Source: Mesorhizobium sp. SARCC-RB16n
GTDB taxonomy: Bacteria > Pseudomonadota > Alphaproteobacteria > Rhizobiales > Rhizobiaceae
Length of the DNA stretch: 62,742 bases
Assembly: GCF_008520305.1 (NCBI RefSeq)
Contig: NZ_ML703257.1
Location: 26,831 to 89,572 of the forward strand
Direction of reading: 5' to 3'
Shown: piece by piece, positions 8,429 to 14,978 of the stretch
Position numbering within the stretch: the first letter of the stretch is position 1
Layout: each line of letters begins with the position of its first letter
Notes under the pieces: generated by a model
Told to the model about the DNA's origin: nothing
Databases searched by the model: none
The model's input: the letters and a program-made list of their open reading frames with translations, nothing else
Made by a program: the position numbers and the translations under genes

Positions 8429-9832
8429 TTAGCGCCCCTGCTGCTGGCGCGCTTCCCTTTTCTTGCGCCATGGCGCGTTCGCCTCCCAGTCGCCGGCCAT
8501 GATGCAGCCATAAGGCAGCACTTCGTCGACGATCTCCGCCAGGCCGAAATGCTCGATCTGGCGGCGCATCGATGCCGCGTTCTTGTAGGCGCTCGGCAGC
8601 TCCGAAATATCCGTCACGCCGGAGAAGAAACGGGCATCGATGCCCTTCGTCTCCTGCGCGAAGATATCGGCGACGCTGCGTCCCGCCTGCATGCGCTTGT
8701 GCTGGGTGCGCGAGAAATTGCGCCCGGCGCCGTGCGGCGAGAAGCCAAGTCCATGCGCCGCGTTCTTGCCGCGCGCGATCAGCACCGGCTCCGCCATGTT
8801 GAGCGGGATCAGCGTCAGATCGGTGGCGTCGTCGGCCCAGTTGTCGAACGCCGGTGTGGCGCCCTTGCCGTGGTAGAACAACCCATCCGAGCGGCGGAAG
8901 ACGAAGTTGTGCTCGTTCCAGAACCGGTCCGACACCTTCGCCGCCAGACGCTCAGCCGCCATATCGTGGATGAGCATATGGTTGCCCTTGGTCCATTCGC
9001 GGATCGTCTGCAGGGCGTCCCAATACTCATCGCCTTCCCGCGTGTCGGCAGGAATCCAGGCGTTCTGCGGCAAGGTTTCCGGCGACAGCGTCTTGCGCAC
9101 GCCCTCGGCGATCCTCATCCCCTTGCTATAGAGCCGCGCGCCAGGCGAGCGCGAGCCGTGATGGGTGACCAGCGCCGTCTCGCCGCTCGACTTCAGCGTG
9201 CCGACATAGGCGAAATGGTTGCCGTCGCCCTGCGTGCCGAAATGCTCGATCGCGGCACTGGTCAGGTCACGCAGCAAGGGGTTGGCCTCGAAACGCTCGA
9301 AGACCTCCTTGGCCGGTCGGATCTGCTGGCCGCGCGGACGCCCGCCCGGTCCGAAATGGGTGACCCCATGCACGGCATCGAGCAGCGCTGCCGGCGCTAC
9401 GCCGGCAAATACCGAGATCGCCATCGAGCAGCAGATGTCGGCCGAATGCATGCCGGGATGGATGCCTTCGGACACGGCGACGCCGCCGACCGGAATGGTG
9501 CCCGACGGCCCCGCCGGGCAGGCGTCCGGCATGATGGCGCCGGCACGGACCACCGGCGTGCGCATCAATTCGGTCATGCTGCGCGCGACCGCTTCGACAT
9601 TGGCAGCCTCATCGGGCGTTTCGGCCTCAATGTTGAGGTGCAGCGGCATTGAGGAAGCCGCATGCCGCGGCATGGCCGGCGGCGGCGCGAAACCGCGCGC
9701 GGCCTCCAGCGCATCGCCATGCGACCCGCCGCCCTCCAGCACCGCATTGGCGGCGGCCAGCGCCTTGCCGAACCACTTGCCCTGCGGCATGCCGGCGTCG
9801 ATCAAATCCTGTCCACTCAAAATCTCGGTCAT
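8429..9832 (-). CDS. rtcB: RtcB-family RNA ligase
   Basis: This 467-residue protein is an RtcB-type ligase joining RNA 2',3'-cyclic phosphate or 3'-phosphate ends to 5'-OH ends using GTP and Mn2+. Family motifs are visible in order: HPGMHSADICCSM near residue 125-137 (the D-x-x-C metal site), GTQGDGNHF near residue 200, HHGSRSPG near residue 225, YHGKGATPA near residue 310, and PHGAGRNFSR near residue 365 (guanylylated His). The start MTEILSGQ is chosen; 24 upstream in-frame residues run into Y RNA unit 7. It is the last gene of the Ro60-Y RNA-rtcB transcription unit. No rtcA cyclase follows. Confidence 0.93.
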   Translation of the reverse strand: MTEILSGQDLIDAGMPQGKWFGKALAAANAVLEGGGSHGDALEAARGFAPPPAMPRHAASSMPLHLNIEAETPDEAANVEAVARSMTELMRTPVVRAGAIMPDACPAGPSGTIPVGGVAVSEGIHPGMHSADICCSMAISVFAGVAPAALLDAVHGVTHFGPGGRPRGQQIRPAKEVFERFEANPLLRDLTSAAIEHFGTQGDGNHFAYVGTLKSSGETALVTHHGSRSPGARLYSKGMRIAEGVRKTLSPETLPQNAWIPADTREGDEYWDALQTIREWTKGNHMLIHDMAAERLAAKVSDRFWNEHNFVFRRSDGLFYHGKGATPAFDNWADDATDLTLIPLNMAEPVLIARGKNAAHGLGFSPHGAGRNFSRTQHKRMQAGRSVADIFAQETKGIDARFFSGVTDISELPSAYKNAASMRRQIEHFGLAEIVDEVLPYGCIMAGDWEANAPWRKKREARQQQGR

Positions 9833-9869
9833 GTCCTTCACTTTCGATACAGCACTGCACGTTGCGGAC

Positions 9870-10016
9870 GGACGACAAGGGAATGCGAAACATTTTTCCG
9901 CCACTTCGCGAGATGCGAAGGAGGGACACGAACCCTCACGCCTTTCGGCACCCGCTCCCTTGCTTGACGCAATTGGAGCGAGCTGCGTCTACCTGTAGTC
10001 TCGCAGGCATTCGTCC
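9870..10016 (-). ncRNA. Y RNA-like unit 7 (stem grafted in D loop of a class II, Leu-type tRNA body)
   Basis: Ro60-type stem: GGACGA (5') with UCGUCC (3'), carrying CGAAUGCC on one side and CUUGUCG on the other. Second helix: UGCGAGAC with GUUUCGCA, 8 bp. The body holds a long variable arm GUGCCGAAAGGCGU (9938-9951) and a T arm at 9921-9937. An acceptor-like hairpin CUUCGC/GCGAAG with 5-base loop is at 9904-9920. The 5' segment then reads GCGAAGUGGCGGAA. The D-stem halves GCG and CGC flank the graft, with GGUAGACGC on the 3' half, as in the D arm of tRNA-Leu. An anticodon-like arm CGCUCC/GGAGCG is present. The unit ends 37 bases before the rtcB ATG. Confidence 0.85.
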
Positions 10017-10026
10017 TTATTCGGTC

Positions 10027-10157
10027 TGGCGACAAGTGTCGGCAAGACAAACTGAGCTACTTTCCGTCCGGTGGGATGGAAGGGATGGCTTGAACATCCG
10101 ACCTTCCGCCGCTTTCGCCGCGGATGCTCTATCCTGTAGTCCTGCCTGCATTCGCCA
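10027..10157 (-). ncRNA. Y RNA-like unit 6 (stem grafted in D loop)
   Basis: Ro60-type stem UGGCGA/UCGCCA with GGCGAAUGCAGG and CUUGUCGCC. Second helix GGCAGGAC/GUCUUGCC, 8 bp. D arm is split by the graft: GUAGCUCAGUU on the 5' half and GGAUAGAGCA on the 3' half, stem GCUC/GAGC. An anticodon-like stem UCCGC/GCGGA encloses a GAAA-capped loop. The T arm is GGAUG-UUCAAGC-CAUCC. The acceptor-like stem CUUCCAUCC/GGACGGAAAG is imperfect (one bulge, one mismatch), closed by loop CACC. The tRNA body is in 3'-half then 5'-half order. Confidence 0.85.
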
Positions 10158-10177
10158 TTCATTCTCTTCTCTGCGGC

Positions 10178-10272
10178 GGGCGACAAGTCGAAGCGAGAAA
10201 CCGATCGATCAACCGATCGACGGGGCGGATTCGAACCGCCAGTGACCCATGTATTCCCGCAGGCATTCGCCC
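10178..10272 (-). ncRNA. Y RNA-like unit 5 (minimal: T arm plus capped acceptor stem)
   Basis: Ro60-type stem GGGCGA/UCGCCC with GGCGAAUGCC and CUUGUCGCC. Second helix GCGGGAA with UUUCUCGC, 7 bp. The T arm is canonical (GGCGG-UUCGAAU-CCGCC). It is followed by a stem CCG-UCGAUC with GAUCGA-U-CGG closed by GGUU, in the place of the acceptor. No D arm or anticodon arm can be made. At about 95 bases this is the shortest unit and shows which parts are indispensable. Confidence 0.78.
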
Positions 10273-10283
10273 ATTCAATCGGC

Positions 10284-10408
10284 TGGCGACAAGGATCGGC
10301 AAGACGGTGACTGCGCCACCTCGCTCCGAGGAGCGAGAGAGTGATTTGAACACCCGACCTCCCGTCCTTCGACGGGCGCGCTACCTGTAGTCCTGCCTGC
10401 ATTCGCCA
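10284..10408 (-). ncRNA. Y RNA-like unit 4 (stem grafted in D loop)
   Basis: Ro60-type stem UGGCGA/UCGCCA with GGCGAAUGCAGG and CUUGUCGCC. Second helix GGCAGGAC/GUCUUGCC, 8 bp. D arm is split: GGCGCAGU on the 5' half and GGUAGCGC on the 3' half, with stem GCGC/GCGC. Anticodon-like hairpin CCCGU/ACGGG has a 6-base loop. T arm is GGGUG-UUCAAAU-CACUC. Acceptor stem CUCGCUC/GAGCGAG is closed by tetraloop CUCG. Every tRNA arm is present, but the molecule is opened at the D loop and capped at the acceptor. Confidence 0.86.
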
Positions 10409-10420
10409 TTCTGTTCGCTC

Positions 10421-10551
10421 GCCGCGGCGACAAGGGATGATGAAACCCGGGAGTCCCGCTCGTGCCAGAGAGCGCCGCCAAGGTGAGGAGTCGAACCTCA
10501 CGGAGCATCCCATTCTTTGGAGCTGTAGTTCCATCCGGCATTCGCCGCGGC
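10421..10551 (-). ncRNA. Y RNA-like unit 3 (anticodon-side graft, irregular acceptor)
   Basis: Ro60-type stem GCCGCGGCGA/UCGCCGCGGC is a perfect 10 bp. Second helix GAUGGAAC/GUUUCAUC, 8 bp. T arm is GUGAGG-UUCGACU-CCUCAC. The 3' acceptor strand CUUGGCG has no 5' partner; instead a hairpin CGCUC/GAGCG with an 8-base loop follows, which could be a D arm or a shortened acceptor. UCCC before the graft can pair with GGGA after it, a possible anticodon stem. Of the seven units this fits the tRNA fold least well. Confidence 0.75.
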
Positions 10552-10558
10552 TTTGTTC

Positions 10559-10695
10559 GGGTGTGACGACAAGATTCTATGAAAACTGCCTTTCTGCTCT
10601 GCCGACTGAGCTACGGAGCCGATTGGCAGCCCCGGCGGGACTCGAACCTGCGACCCGAAAGTTAGGATGTAGTTCCACAGGCATTCGTCACGCCG
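10559..10695 (-). ncRNA. Y RNA-like unit 2 (stem grafted in anticodon loop)
   Basis: Ro60-type stem GGCGUGACGA/UCGUCACACC has 9 of 10 pairs. Second helix UGUGGAAC with GUUUUCAUA. The tRNA body is nearly complete: anticodon stem GAAAG (10590-10594) with CUUUC (10657-10661); D arm GCUC-loop-GAGC at 10596-10611; acceptor GGCUCCG (10614-10620) with CGGGGCU, two G-U pairs; T arm at 10635-10651 with one mismatch. CCA is encoded at 10624-10626 after discriminator G, joined by a 3-base linker to the 5' end of the acceptor. So the tRNA order is 3' half, then 5' half. Confidence 0.9.
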
Positions 10696-10748
10696 TCTGT
10701 TCAGTTCCTTTCCTATTCAGTTGCGGCCGAAACCGCGTAAAGCCCGTC

Positions 10749-10885
10749 GGGCATGACGACAAGGTTTGATGAAACGTCCCGCTCTATCCGCTGAGCTACG
10801 GGTCCATAGTGGCGGACCCGACGGGATTCGAACCCGCGACCTGGAGGTGAACAGCCTGTAGTTCCATCGGCATTCGTCATGCCCC
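10749..10885 (-). ncRNA. Y RNA-like unit 1 (stem grafted near anticodon loop)
   Basis: First RNA after the Ro60 gene. Ro60-type stem GGGCAUGACGA/UCGUCAUGCCC, perfect 11 bp. Second helix GAUGGAAC/GUUUCAUC, 8 bp. T arm is at 10821-10837 with loop UUCGAAU. Acceptor GGACCCG (10799-10805) pairs fully with CGGGUCC (10814-10820). Discriminator G and CCA (10810-10812) follow, then linker CUAU joins directly to the acceptor 5' strand. D arm GCUC-AGCGGAUA-GAGC is at 10781-10796. The body resembles an Arg-type tRNA with its 3' and 5' halves exchanged. No ordinary tRNA can be folded in the genomic order. Confidence 0.92.
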
Positions 10886-10900
10886 GTTTTTGTTTCGGTA

Positions 10901-10925
10901 GTCCCGGCGGACGCGCCGCCGGGAC
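10901..10925 (-). other. Strong hairpin between Ro60 stop codon and Y RNA unit 1
   Basis: A perfect 10-bp stem (GTCCCGGCGG at 10901-10910, CCGCCGGGAC at 10916-10925) with a 5-base loop begins 6 bases past the Ro60 stop codon. In the transcribed direction it is followed by an A-rich stretch, not a U tract, so it does not look like a terminator. It may protect the 3' end of the Ro60 mRNA or mark a processing site that separates it from the RNA array. Confidence 0.7.
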
Positions 10926-10930
10926 CGTTT

Positions 10931-12502
10931 TCAGAGTTCGATCGCCTCGATCGTGCGCACCCAATGGTCCGGGTCGCCGCTCGAGAACAGCATCGTCCCG
11001 ACCACGTCGAAGACGCGGTCGGAGAAGCCACCGACATTCAGGATGTCGGCCTGCGACTTGGCCTGCCCTTGGGCCTGCGTCGTCGTGTACGGCTGGATGT
11101 CGATGCAGACCAGCTTGGCTGCCGGGTTCAACCCCTTCAACTTCTGCCATTCCTGCATCGTCCCCGTCCCCTGATGCGCATGCGCCGAGGCATCCACCCA
11201 GGACTGGTTGTCCGACACGAACACGACAAGGTCGACCTTGGCCTTCTCGCGCACCAGCTGTGCCAGCGGAGCCGAACAGTTGGTTCCGCCACCACCGATG
11301 GCGGCAAGCTTGGCGGCGTTGGTCATCACTGTATCGCGAGCGTTGAGGCGGATATCCACCACATTGTTCTCGAACGGCAGCACCCTGGCCGTCGCGTTGC
11401 GCCGCAGCATCGCGGCGGCCACCAGGGCAGCCACATCGATGCAGCGCACGGCCGACGTCGCGCCCTTGCGGTAGCCGGTGACGGGCGAGCTCATCGAGCC
11501 CGAAACGTCTGGACACACCACCACGTTGCCCTTGACCTCGGGCACGTTGCCGAGCGCGATTTCCATCGCATCCTGCAGCGCGTCCCGAACCACGCCAGGC
11601 ACTTTCGCATCGGCCACAGTGAACGCCACCATGAGCTGATACGGGAACACCCGGGCGCGCCGGATTGCCTCCGGGTCACGCAGACGCGCCGCCAGTGTTT
11701 CCGCGAACCCATCCACTTCGAACACGCCATTGCGAGCAAAAGTGTTCAGGTTCTGCCGCAGCATCTGCCATCCGGCCGTCCCGGCGATCTGCACCCAATG
11801 CTGGCGCGAAAGCGGCATCGAGGTCAGCATCTGGAACGGCACTTCGGGTACAGGCAGCGACGGATCGCGCTTGAACGCCTCGAAGGCTTTCACCACCTCC
11901 GGCAAGGCCGCGACATCATGCGGCTTGCCAAGGAGGTAGCCGTAAAGCGCCTCACGCGAGGCCGACTTCGGCTTCGGGTGAACCATCTTGACGACATCGG
12001 CCAGCGACGGATCGTTGCCGACCGCGGCCCGCATGATCTCGAAGTCGGCTGCCTGCTCGAGCCACGCCTGGACAAGGCGCTTCGGCCGCGTGCCGAGCGA
12101 CTTGCGCCCGGTGGCGCCCGAACGCATGACCTGCACGAAATTGCGCAGCATCTTGCCATTCCGCACGATCCGCCCGAAAGCCCGGTTGAACTCGTCGCCC
12201 TGCATCGAGGAGAGAACGGCCAGCAACAGCGCCGGCATGTCCTTCATGTAGCCCTGCTCGAAAGCGCGGACGGCGGTGCGGGCCAGGAACCCCGGCTCGA
12301 CCTGCCAGGCGAGCTTCAGCACCTCGTCCAGCTGTTCGCGCGGCTCGGTATAGAAGGTCGCATTGAACGTTCCCGTCGCCGCCAGCTGCGCCAGGGCCTG
12401 TTCGGGCGACAGGCGGTAGGCCCGGGCGCCCTCATGGTTCCTGGCATCAGCCGGCGGGAGCAGCTTTCCTGCAATCGTCGCAAACACGGATTTGTTCGCC
12501 AT
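10931..12502 (-). CDS. rsr: Ro60/Rsr protein (TROVE and von Willebrand A domains)
   Basis: This 523-residue protein is a bacterial Ro60 ortholog. The N-terminal two thirds form the HEAT-like TROVE ring that binds Y RNA on its outer surface and single-stranded RNA ends in its pore. The C-terminal vWA domain has its metal-binding MIDAS motif DVSGSMS near residue 333, with GGGGTNCSAPL near 404 and VVFVSDNQSW near 427. The ATG at 12502 is preferred over 12511 because GAAGGA lies 8 bases upstream, while the earlier ATG overlaps that ribosome site. It is the first gene after the sigma54 promoter; Y RNAs and rtcB follow on the same strand. Confidence 0.94.
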   Translation of the reverse strand: MANKSVFATIAGKLLPPADARNHEGARAYRLSPEQALAQLAATGTFNATFYTEPREQLDEVLKLAWQVEPGFLARTAVRAFEQGYMKDMPALLLAVLSSMQGDEFNRAFGRIVRNGKMLRNFVQVMRSGATGRKSLGTRPKRLVQAWLEQAADFEIMRAAVGNDPSLADVVKMVHPKPKSASREALYGYLLGKPHDVAALPEVVKAFEAFKRDPSLPVPEVPFQMLTSMPLSRQHWVQIAGTAGWQMLRQNLNTFARNGVFEVDGFAETLAARLRDPEAIRRARVFPYQLMVAFTVADAKVPGVVRDALQDAMEIALGNVPEVKGNVVVCPDVSGSMSSPVTGYRKGATSAVRCIDVAALVAAAMLRRNATARVLPFENNVVDIRLNARDTVMTNAAKLAAIGGGGTNCSAPLAQLVREKAKVDLVVFVSDNQSWVDASAHAHQGTGTMQEWQKLKGLNPAAKLVCIDIQPYTTTQAQGQAKSQADILNVGGFSDRVFDVVGTMLFSSGDPDHWVRTIEAIEL

Positions 12503-12535
12503 TGATCTCATCCTTCATTTCACACCGGTAGCATT

Positions 12536-12550
12536 ACAAGCGGCGTGCCA
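12536..12550 (-). promoter_or_regulatory. Sigma54 (RpoN) promoter of the Ro60-Y RNA-rtcB operon
   Basis: On the minus strand TGGCAC (-24), 5 bases, then TTGT (-12) give the exact spacing of a sigma54 promoter; the only departure is T for C in the -12 TTGC. Transcription would start near 12524, about 20 bases before the Ro60 ATG. The divergent neighbour rtcR encodes a sigma54 activator, which supports this call. Confidence 0.85.
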
Positions 12551-12708
12551 GTTTGGACGGCAAGCAGGTGGAAGTTCGCAGCGCTCCGGTTAACACATTG
12601 ATTTATTTATGAAAGAAAAATGCCGCTGAAAATCATTGCCTCTGGCATCGCGCAAGCCGGTGCCTGTATAGTGATCCAAAAATCTCGTTTCTTATAGAAT
12701 TGGATAAA

Positions 12709-14307
12709 ATGAGAAGACGTGTCGCCATAGGAATCCTCGGCACCACGCTTGATGCCGACGGCAGGGCCGACCGCTGGAAGAAGTGGCGGCCGACGGTGGC
12801 GCTGTGCCAGCAGCCGGGCCTGTTCATCGACAGGCTCGAACTCATTCACGACGCGCATTCGCAGCGACTGGCCACGCAGATCATCACTGACATAGAGCAA
12901 GTCTCGCCGGCAACCGAGGTCAGGCCGCACATCATCGGCATGAAGGATCCATGGGACTTCAGCGAGGTCTATACCGGCCTGCGCGATTTCGCCCGTGGCT
13001 ATATGTTCGATCCCGAGAAGGAAGACTATCTCGTCAACATCACCACAGGCACGCACGTTGCGCAGATTTGCTGGTTCCTGCTCACCGAGGCGCATTTCAT
13101 CCCGGCGCGCCTGCTGCAGCTTTCGCCACGCAAACACGGGACCGATGCCGATGTGTCGGGCAGCCACTCGATCATCGATCTCGACCTGTCCCGCTATGAC
13201 GCGATCGCCACGCGCTTCGCCGCCGAACGCGACGAGGCGACGTCGTTCCTGAAATCGGGCATCGCCACCCGCAATCCGGCTTTCAACCAGATGATCGACC
13301 AGATCGAGAAGGTGACGATCCGCTCACGCGCGCCTGTCCTGCTCACCGGCCCGACAGGAGCGGGCAAGTCGCAGCTCGCGCGCCGCATCTACGAACTCAA
13401 GAAGGCGCAGCGGCAGGTTTCCGGCGCCTTCATCGAGGTCAATTGCGCGACATTGCGCGGCGACCAGGCGATGTCGACCCTATTCGGCCACGTCAAAGGC
13501 GCTTTCACCGGCGCCCAGAACGAGCGTGCCGGACTGATGAAGTCGGCAAACAAAGGGGTGCTGTTCCTCGACGAGATCGGCGAGCTTGGTCTCGATGAAC
13601 AAGCCATGTGCCTGCGCGCCATCGAGGAAAAGCGCTTCCTGCCAGTCGGCGCCGACCAGGACGTGATGTCGGATTTCCAGCTTCTCGCCGGCACCAATCG
13701 CGATCTGTCGATCGGCGTGAAGGAGGGCAAGTTCCGCGAGGATTTGTTCGCACGGCTGAACCTGTGGACCTTTCAGCTGCCGGCGCTGCGCGACCGCAAG
13801 GAAGATATCGAGCCTAACCTAGACTTCGAGCTGCGCCGCTTCAGTGAACGCGAGGGCCAGAACGTCACTTTCAACAAGGAGGCGCGGGATCTCTACCTGA
13901 AATTCGCCATCGCGCCGGAGGCGATGTGGCGTGCCAATTTCCGCGATCTGTCGGCATCCATCACCCGCATGGCGACGTTGGCGCCGCTCGGCCGCATCAA
14001 CGAGGAGACGGTGCGCGACGAGATCGACCGGCTGACTTTACTCTGGCGTGCTGGGGATGCCGGCGATCGCGATGCCATCCTGGTGGAGGTTTTGGGTGTC
14101 GAACGGCAACGCCGGATCGATATGTTCGATCGGCCACAGCTTGCCACCGTGCTCGAGGTCTGCCGCGACAGCAATTCGATCAGCGCCGCCGGGCGAAAAC
14201 TGTTCGCCGTTTCGCGACTGCAAAAGACCAGCGGCAACGATGCCGACCGGCTGCGCAAATATCTCAAGCGGTTCGACTTGAGCTTCGAGGACATCGTCCG
14301 GAAATGA
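12709..14307 (+). CDS. rtcR: RtcR, sigma54-dependent activator of the RNA-repair operon
   Basis: This 532-residue protein has the RtcR plan. A CARF-like sensor covers about residues 1-180, with NITTGTHVAQICWFLL. A sigma54 AAA+ domain covers about 185-420, with Walker A GPTGAGKS near 215, GAFTGA near 265, and Walker B FLDEIGE near 286. A C-terminal helix-turn-helix lies near 480-530. The ATG at 12709 aligns with the E. coli RtcR start; an in-frame TTG lies at 12700. Known RtcR is held inactive by its sensor domain and released by a damage-derived RNA ligand. It is divergent from the operon it should control. Confidence 0.95.
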   Translation: MRRRVAIGILGTTLDADGRADRWKKWRPTVALCQQPGLFIDRLELIHDAHSQRLATQIITDIEQVSPATEVRPHIIGMKDPWDFSEVYTGLRDFARGYMFDPEKEDYLVNITTGTHVAQICWFLLTEAHFIPARLLQLSPRKHGTDADVSGSHSIIDLDLSRYDAIATRFAAERDEATSFLKSGIATRNPAFNQMIDQIEKVTIRSRAPVLLTGPTGAGKSQLARRIYELKKAQRQVSGAFIEVNCATLRGDQAMSTLFGHVKGAFTGAQNERAGLMKSANKGVLFLDEIGELGLDEQAMCLRAIEEKRFLPVGADQDVMSDFQLLAGTNRDLSIGVKEGKFREDLFARLNLWTFQLPALRDRKEDIEPNLDFELRRFSEREGQNVTFNKEARDLYLKFAIAPEAMWRANFRDLSASITRMATLAPLGRINEETVRDEIDRLTLLWRAGDAGDRDAILVEVLGVERQRRIDMFDRPQLATVLEVCRDSNSISAAGRKLFAVSRLQKTSGNDADRLRKYLKRFDLSFEDIVRK

Positions 14308-14366
14308 TGGACGTCCTCGTCGGCTGCCGACGGGTTCATCCATGGCGAATGGAAGTCACAAGGTCC

Positions 14367-14390
14367 GGTGGCTTGCCTTGGCCACCTTTT
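14367..14390 (+). terminator. Rho-independent terminator of rtcR
   Basis: GGTGGC and GCCACC form a 6-bp GC-rich stem with an 8-base loop, followed at once by TTTT. It lies 59 bases past the rtcR stop codon on the same strand. Confidence 0.7.
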
Positions 14391-14473
14391 CGTGAAGATG
14401 CGCGGGTTGATCCGAGGGCCTGCTTGCCTAGGTAGAGAGGGCGGCCGGGCGCCACGCAATCTCAACAATCGGT

Positions 14474-14956
14474 ATGACATTTTCCAGTATTCGAAAGCTT
14501 GCCCTTTCTGGCCTCATCGTCGTCGTCCAGTCCTCCTGCGTCGTTCCCGACGACACGTCGCGCATCGCCGAGGTTGATCCCACGGCGGCGGCGGCTCGCA
14601 AGGAGATGGTCGGCCTCAGCGAAGCCGACGTTCGAATGTGCGCGGGGTTTCCGACCGCCACCGCGGATGTCGGCCAGTCCGGGCAGATCTGGACCTATAA
14701 GCGCATCGTCCAGCGCGGCAATCTCAGCGTCGTCGTTCCTGCCTTGGCCTTGGGGGCGATCCCCACGGTCGGCGGTTCCGTCAATGTCGCTCCCGGCGGT
14801 TACTGCGACACGCAGGTTCGCATGGTCGATGGCCGCGTTGCCGAAGTTGCCTATGCCGGCGACAACAATCTGCCGAACAGGCGCGACGCGCTTTGTGTCA
14901 GCACCGTGGATGCTTGCGTGGCCTATGCCCGCCAACACAGGCCGGCGGCCAAATAG
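14474..14956 (+). CDS. Putative outer-membrane lipoprotein, SmpA/BamE-like
   Basis: This 160-residue protein starts with a basic, hydrophobic leader and LIVVVQSSC, which fits a lipobox with the lipidated Cys near residue 22. The segment GLSEADVRMCAGFPTATADV followed by WTYKR resembles the repeat seen in SmpA/OmlA-like small lipoproteins. Four further Cys residues may form disulphides in the periplasm. It stands alone between rtcR and a relic transporter gene. No specific function can be assigned. Confidence 0.65.
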   Translation: MTFSSIRKLALSGLIVVVQSSCVVPDDTSRIAEVDPTAAAARKEMVGLSEADVRMCAGFPTATADVGQSGQIWTYKRIVQRGNLSVVVPALALGAIPTVGGSVNVAPGGYCDTQVRMVDGRVAEVAYAGDNNLPNRRDALCVSTVDACVAYARQHRPAAK

Positions 14957-14978
14957 CGGGCGGCGGTGGCCGGGACGA

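Noticed and set aside
10741-10757. Terminator after Y RNA unit 1 (GCCC-GAC-GGGC followed by UUU)
   Set aside because: The left arm is part of the Ro60 stem of unit 1, and the U tract is only three bases. rtcB and six more units downstream need read-through.
9989-10769. Open reading frames on both strands through the RNA array
   Set aside because: They lack ribosome-binding sites and domains, their translations are arginine- and proline-rich, and they cross the paired RNA segments whose covariation argues for structured RNA.
9870-10885. Cluster of ordinary tRNA genes
   Set aside because: T arms, D arms and acceptor strands are present, but always in 3'-half then 5'-half order. No unit can be folded as a normal tRNA, and none has an anticodon loop in a readable position, except within capped or reduced arms.
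9870-10885. CRISPR array or other short tandem repeat
   Set aside because: The conserved blocks (about 9-12 bases) occur at both ends of each unit with complementary changes, spaced 95-150 bases apart. That is RNA stem structure, not a direct repeat with unique spacers.
12600-12700. Second sigma54 promoter directed toward rtcR (TGGCAT near 12645)
   Set aside because: The -12 position reads AAGC, not TTGC, so the match fails.
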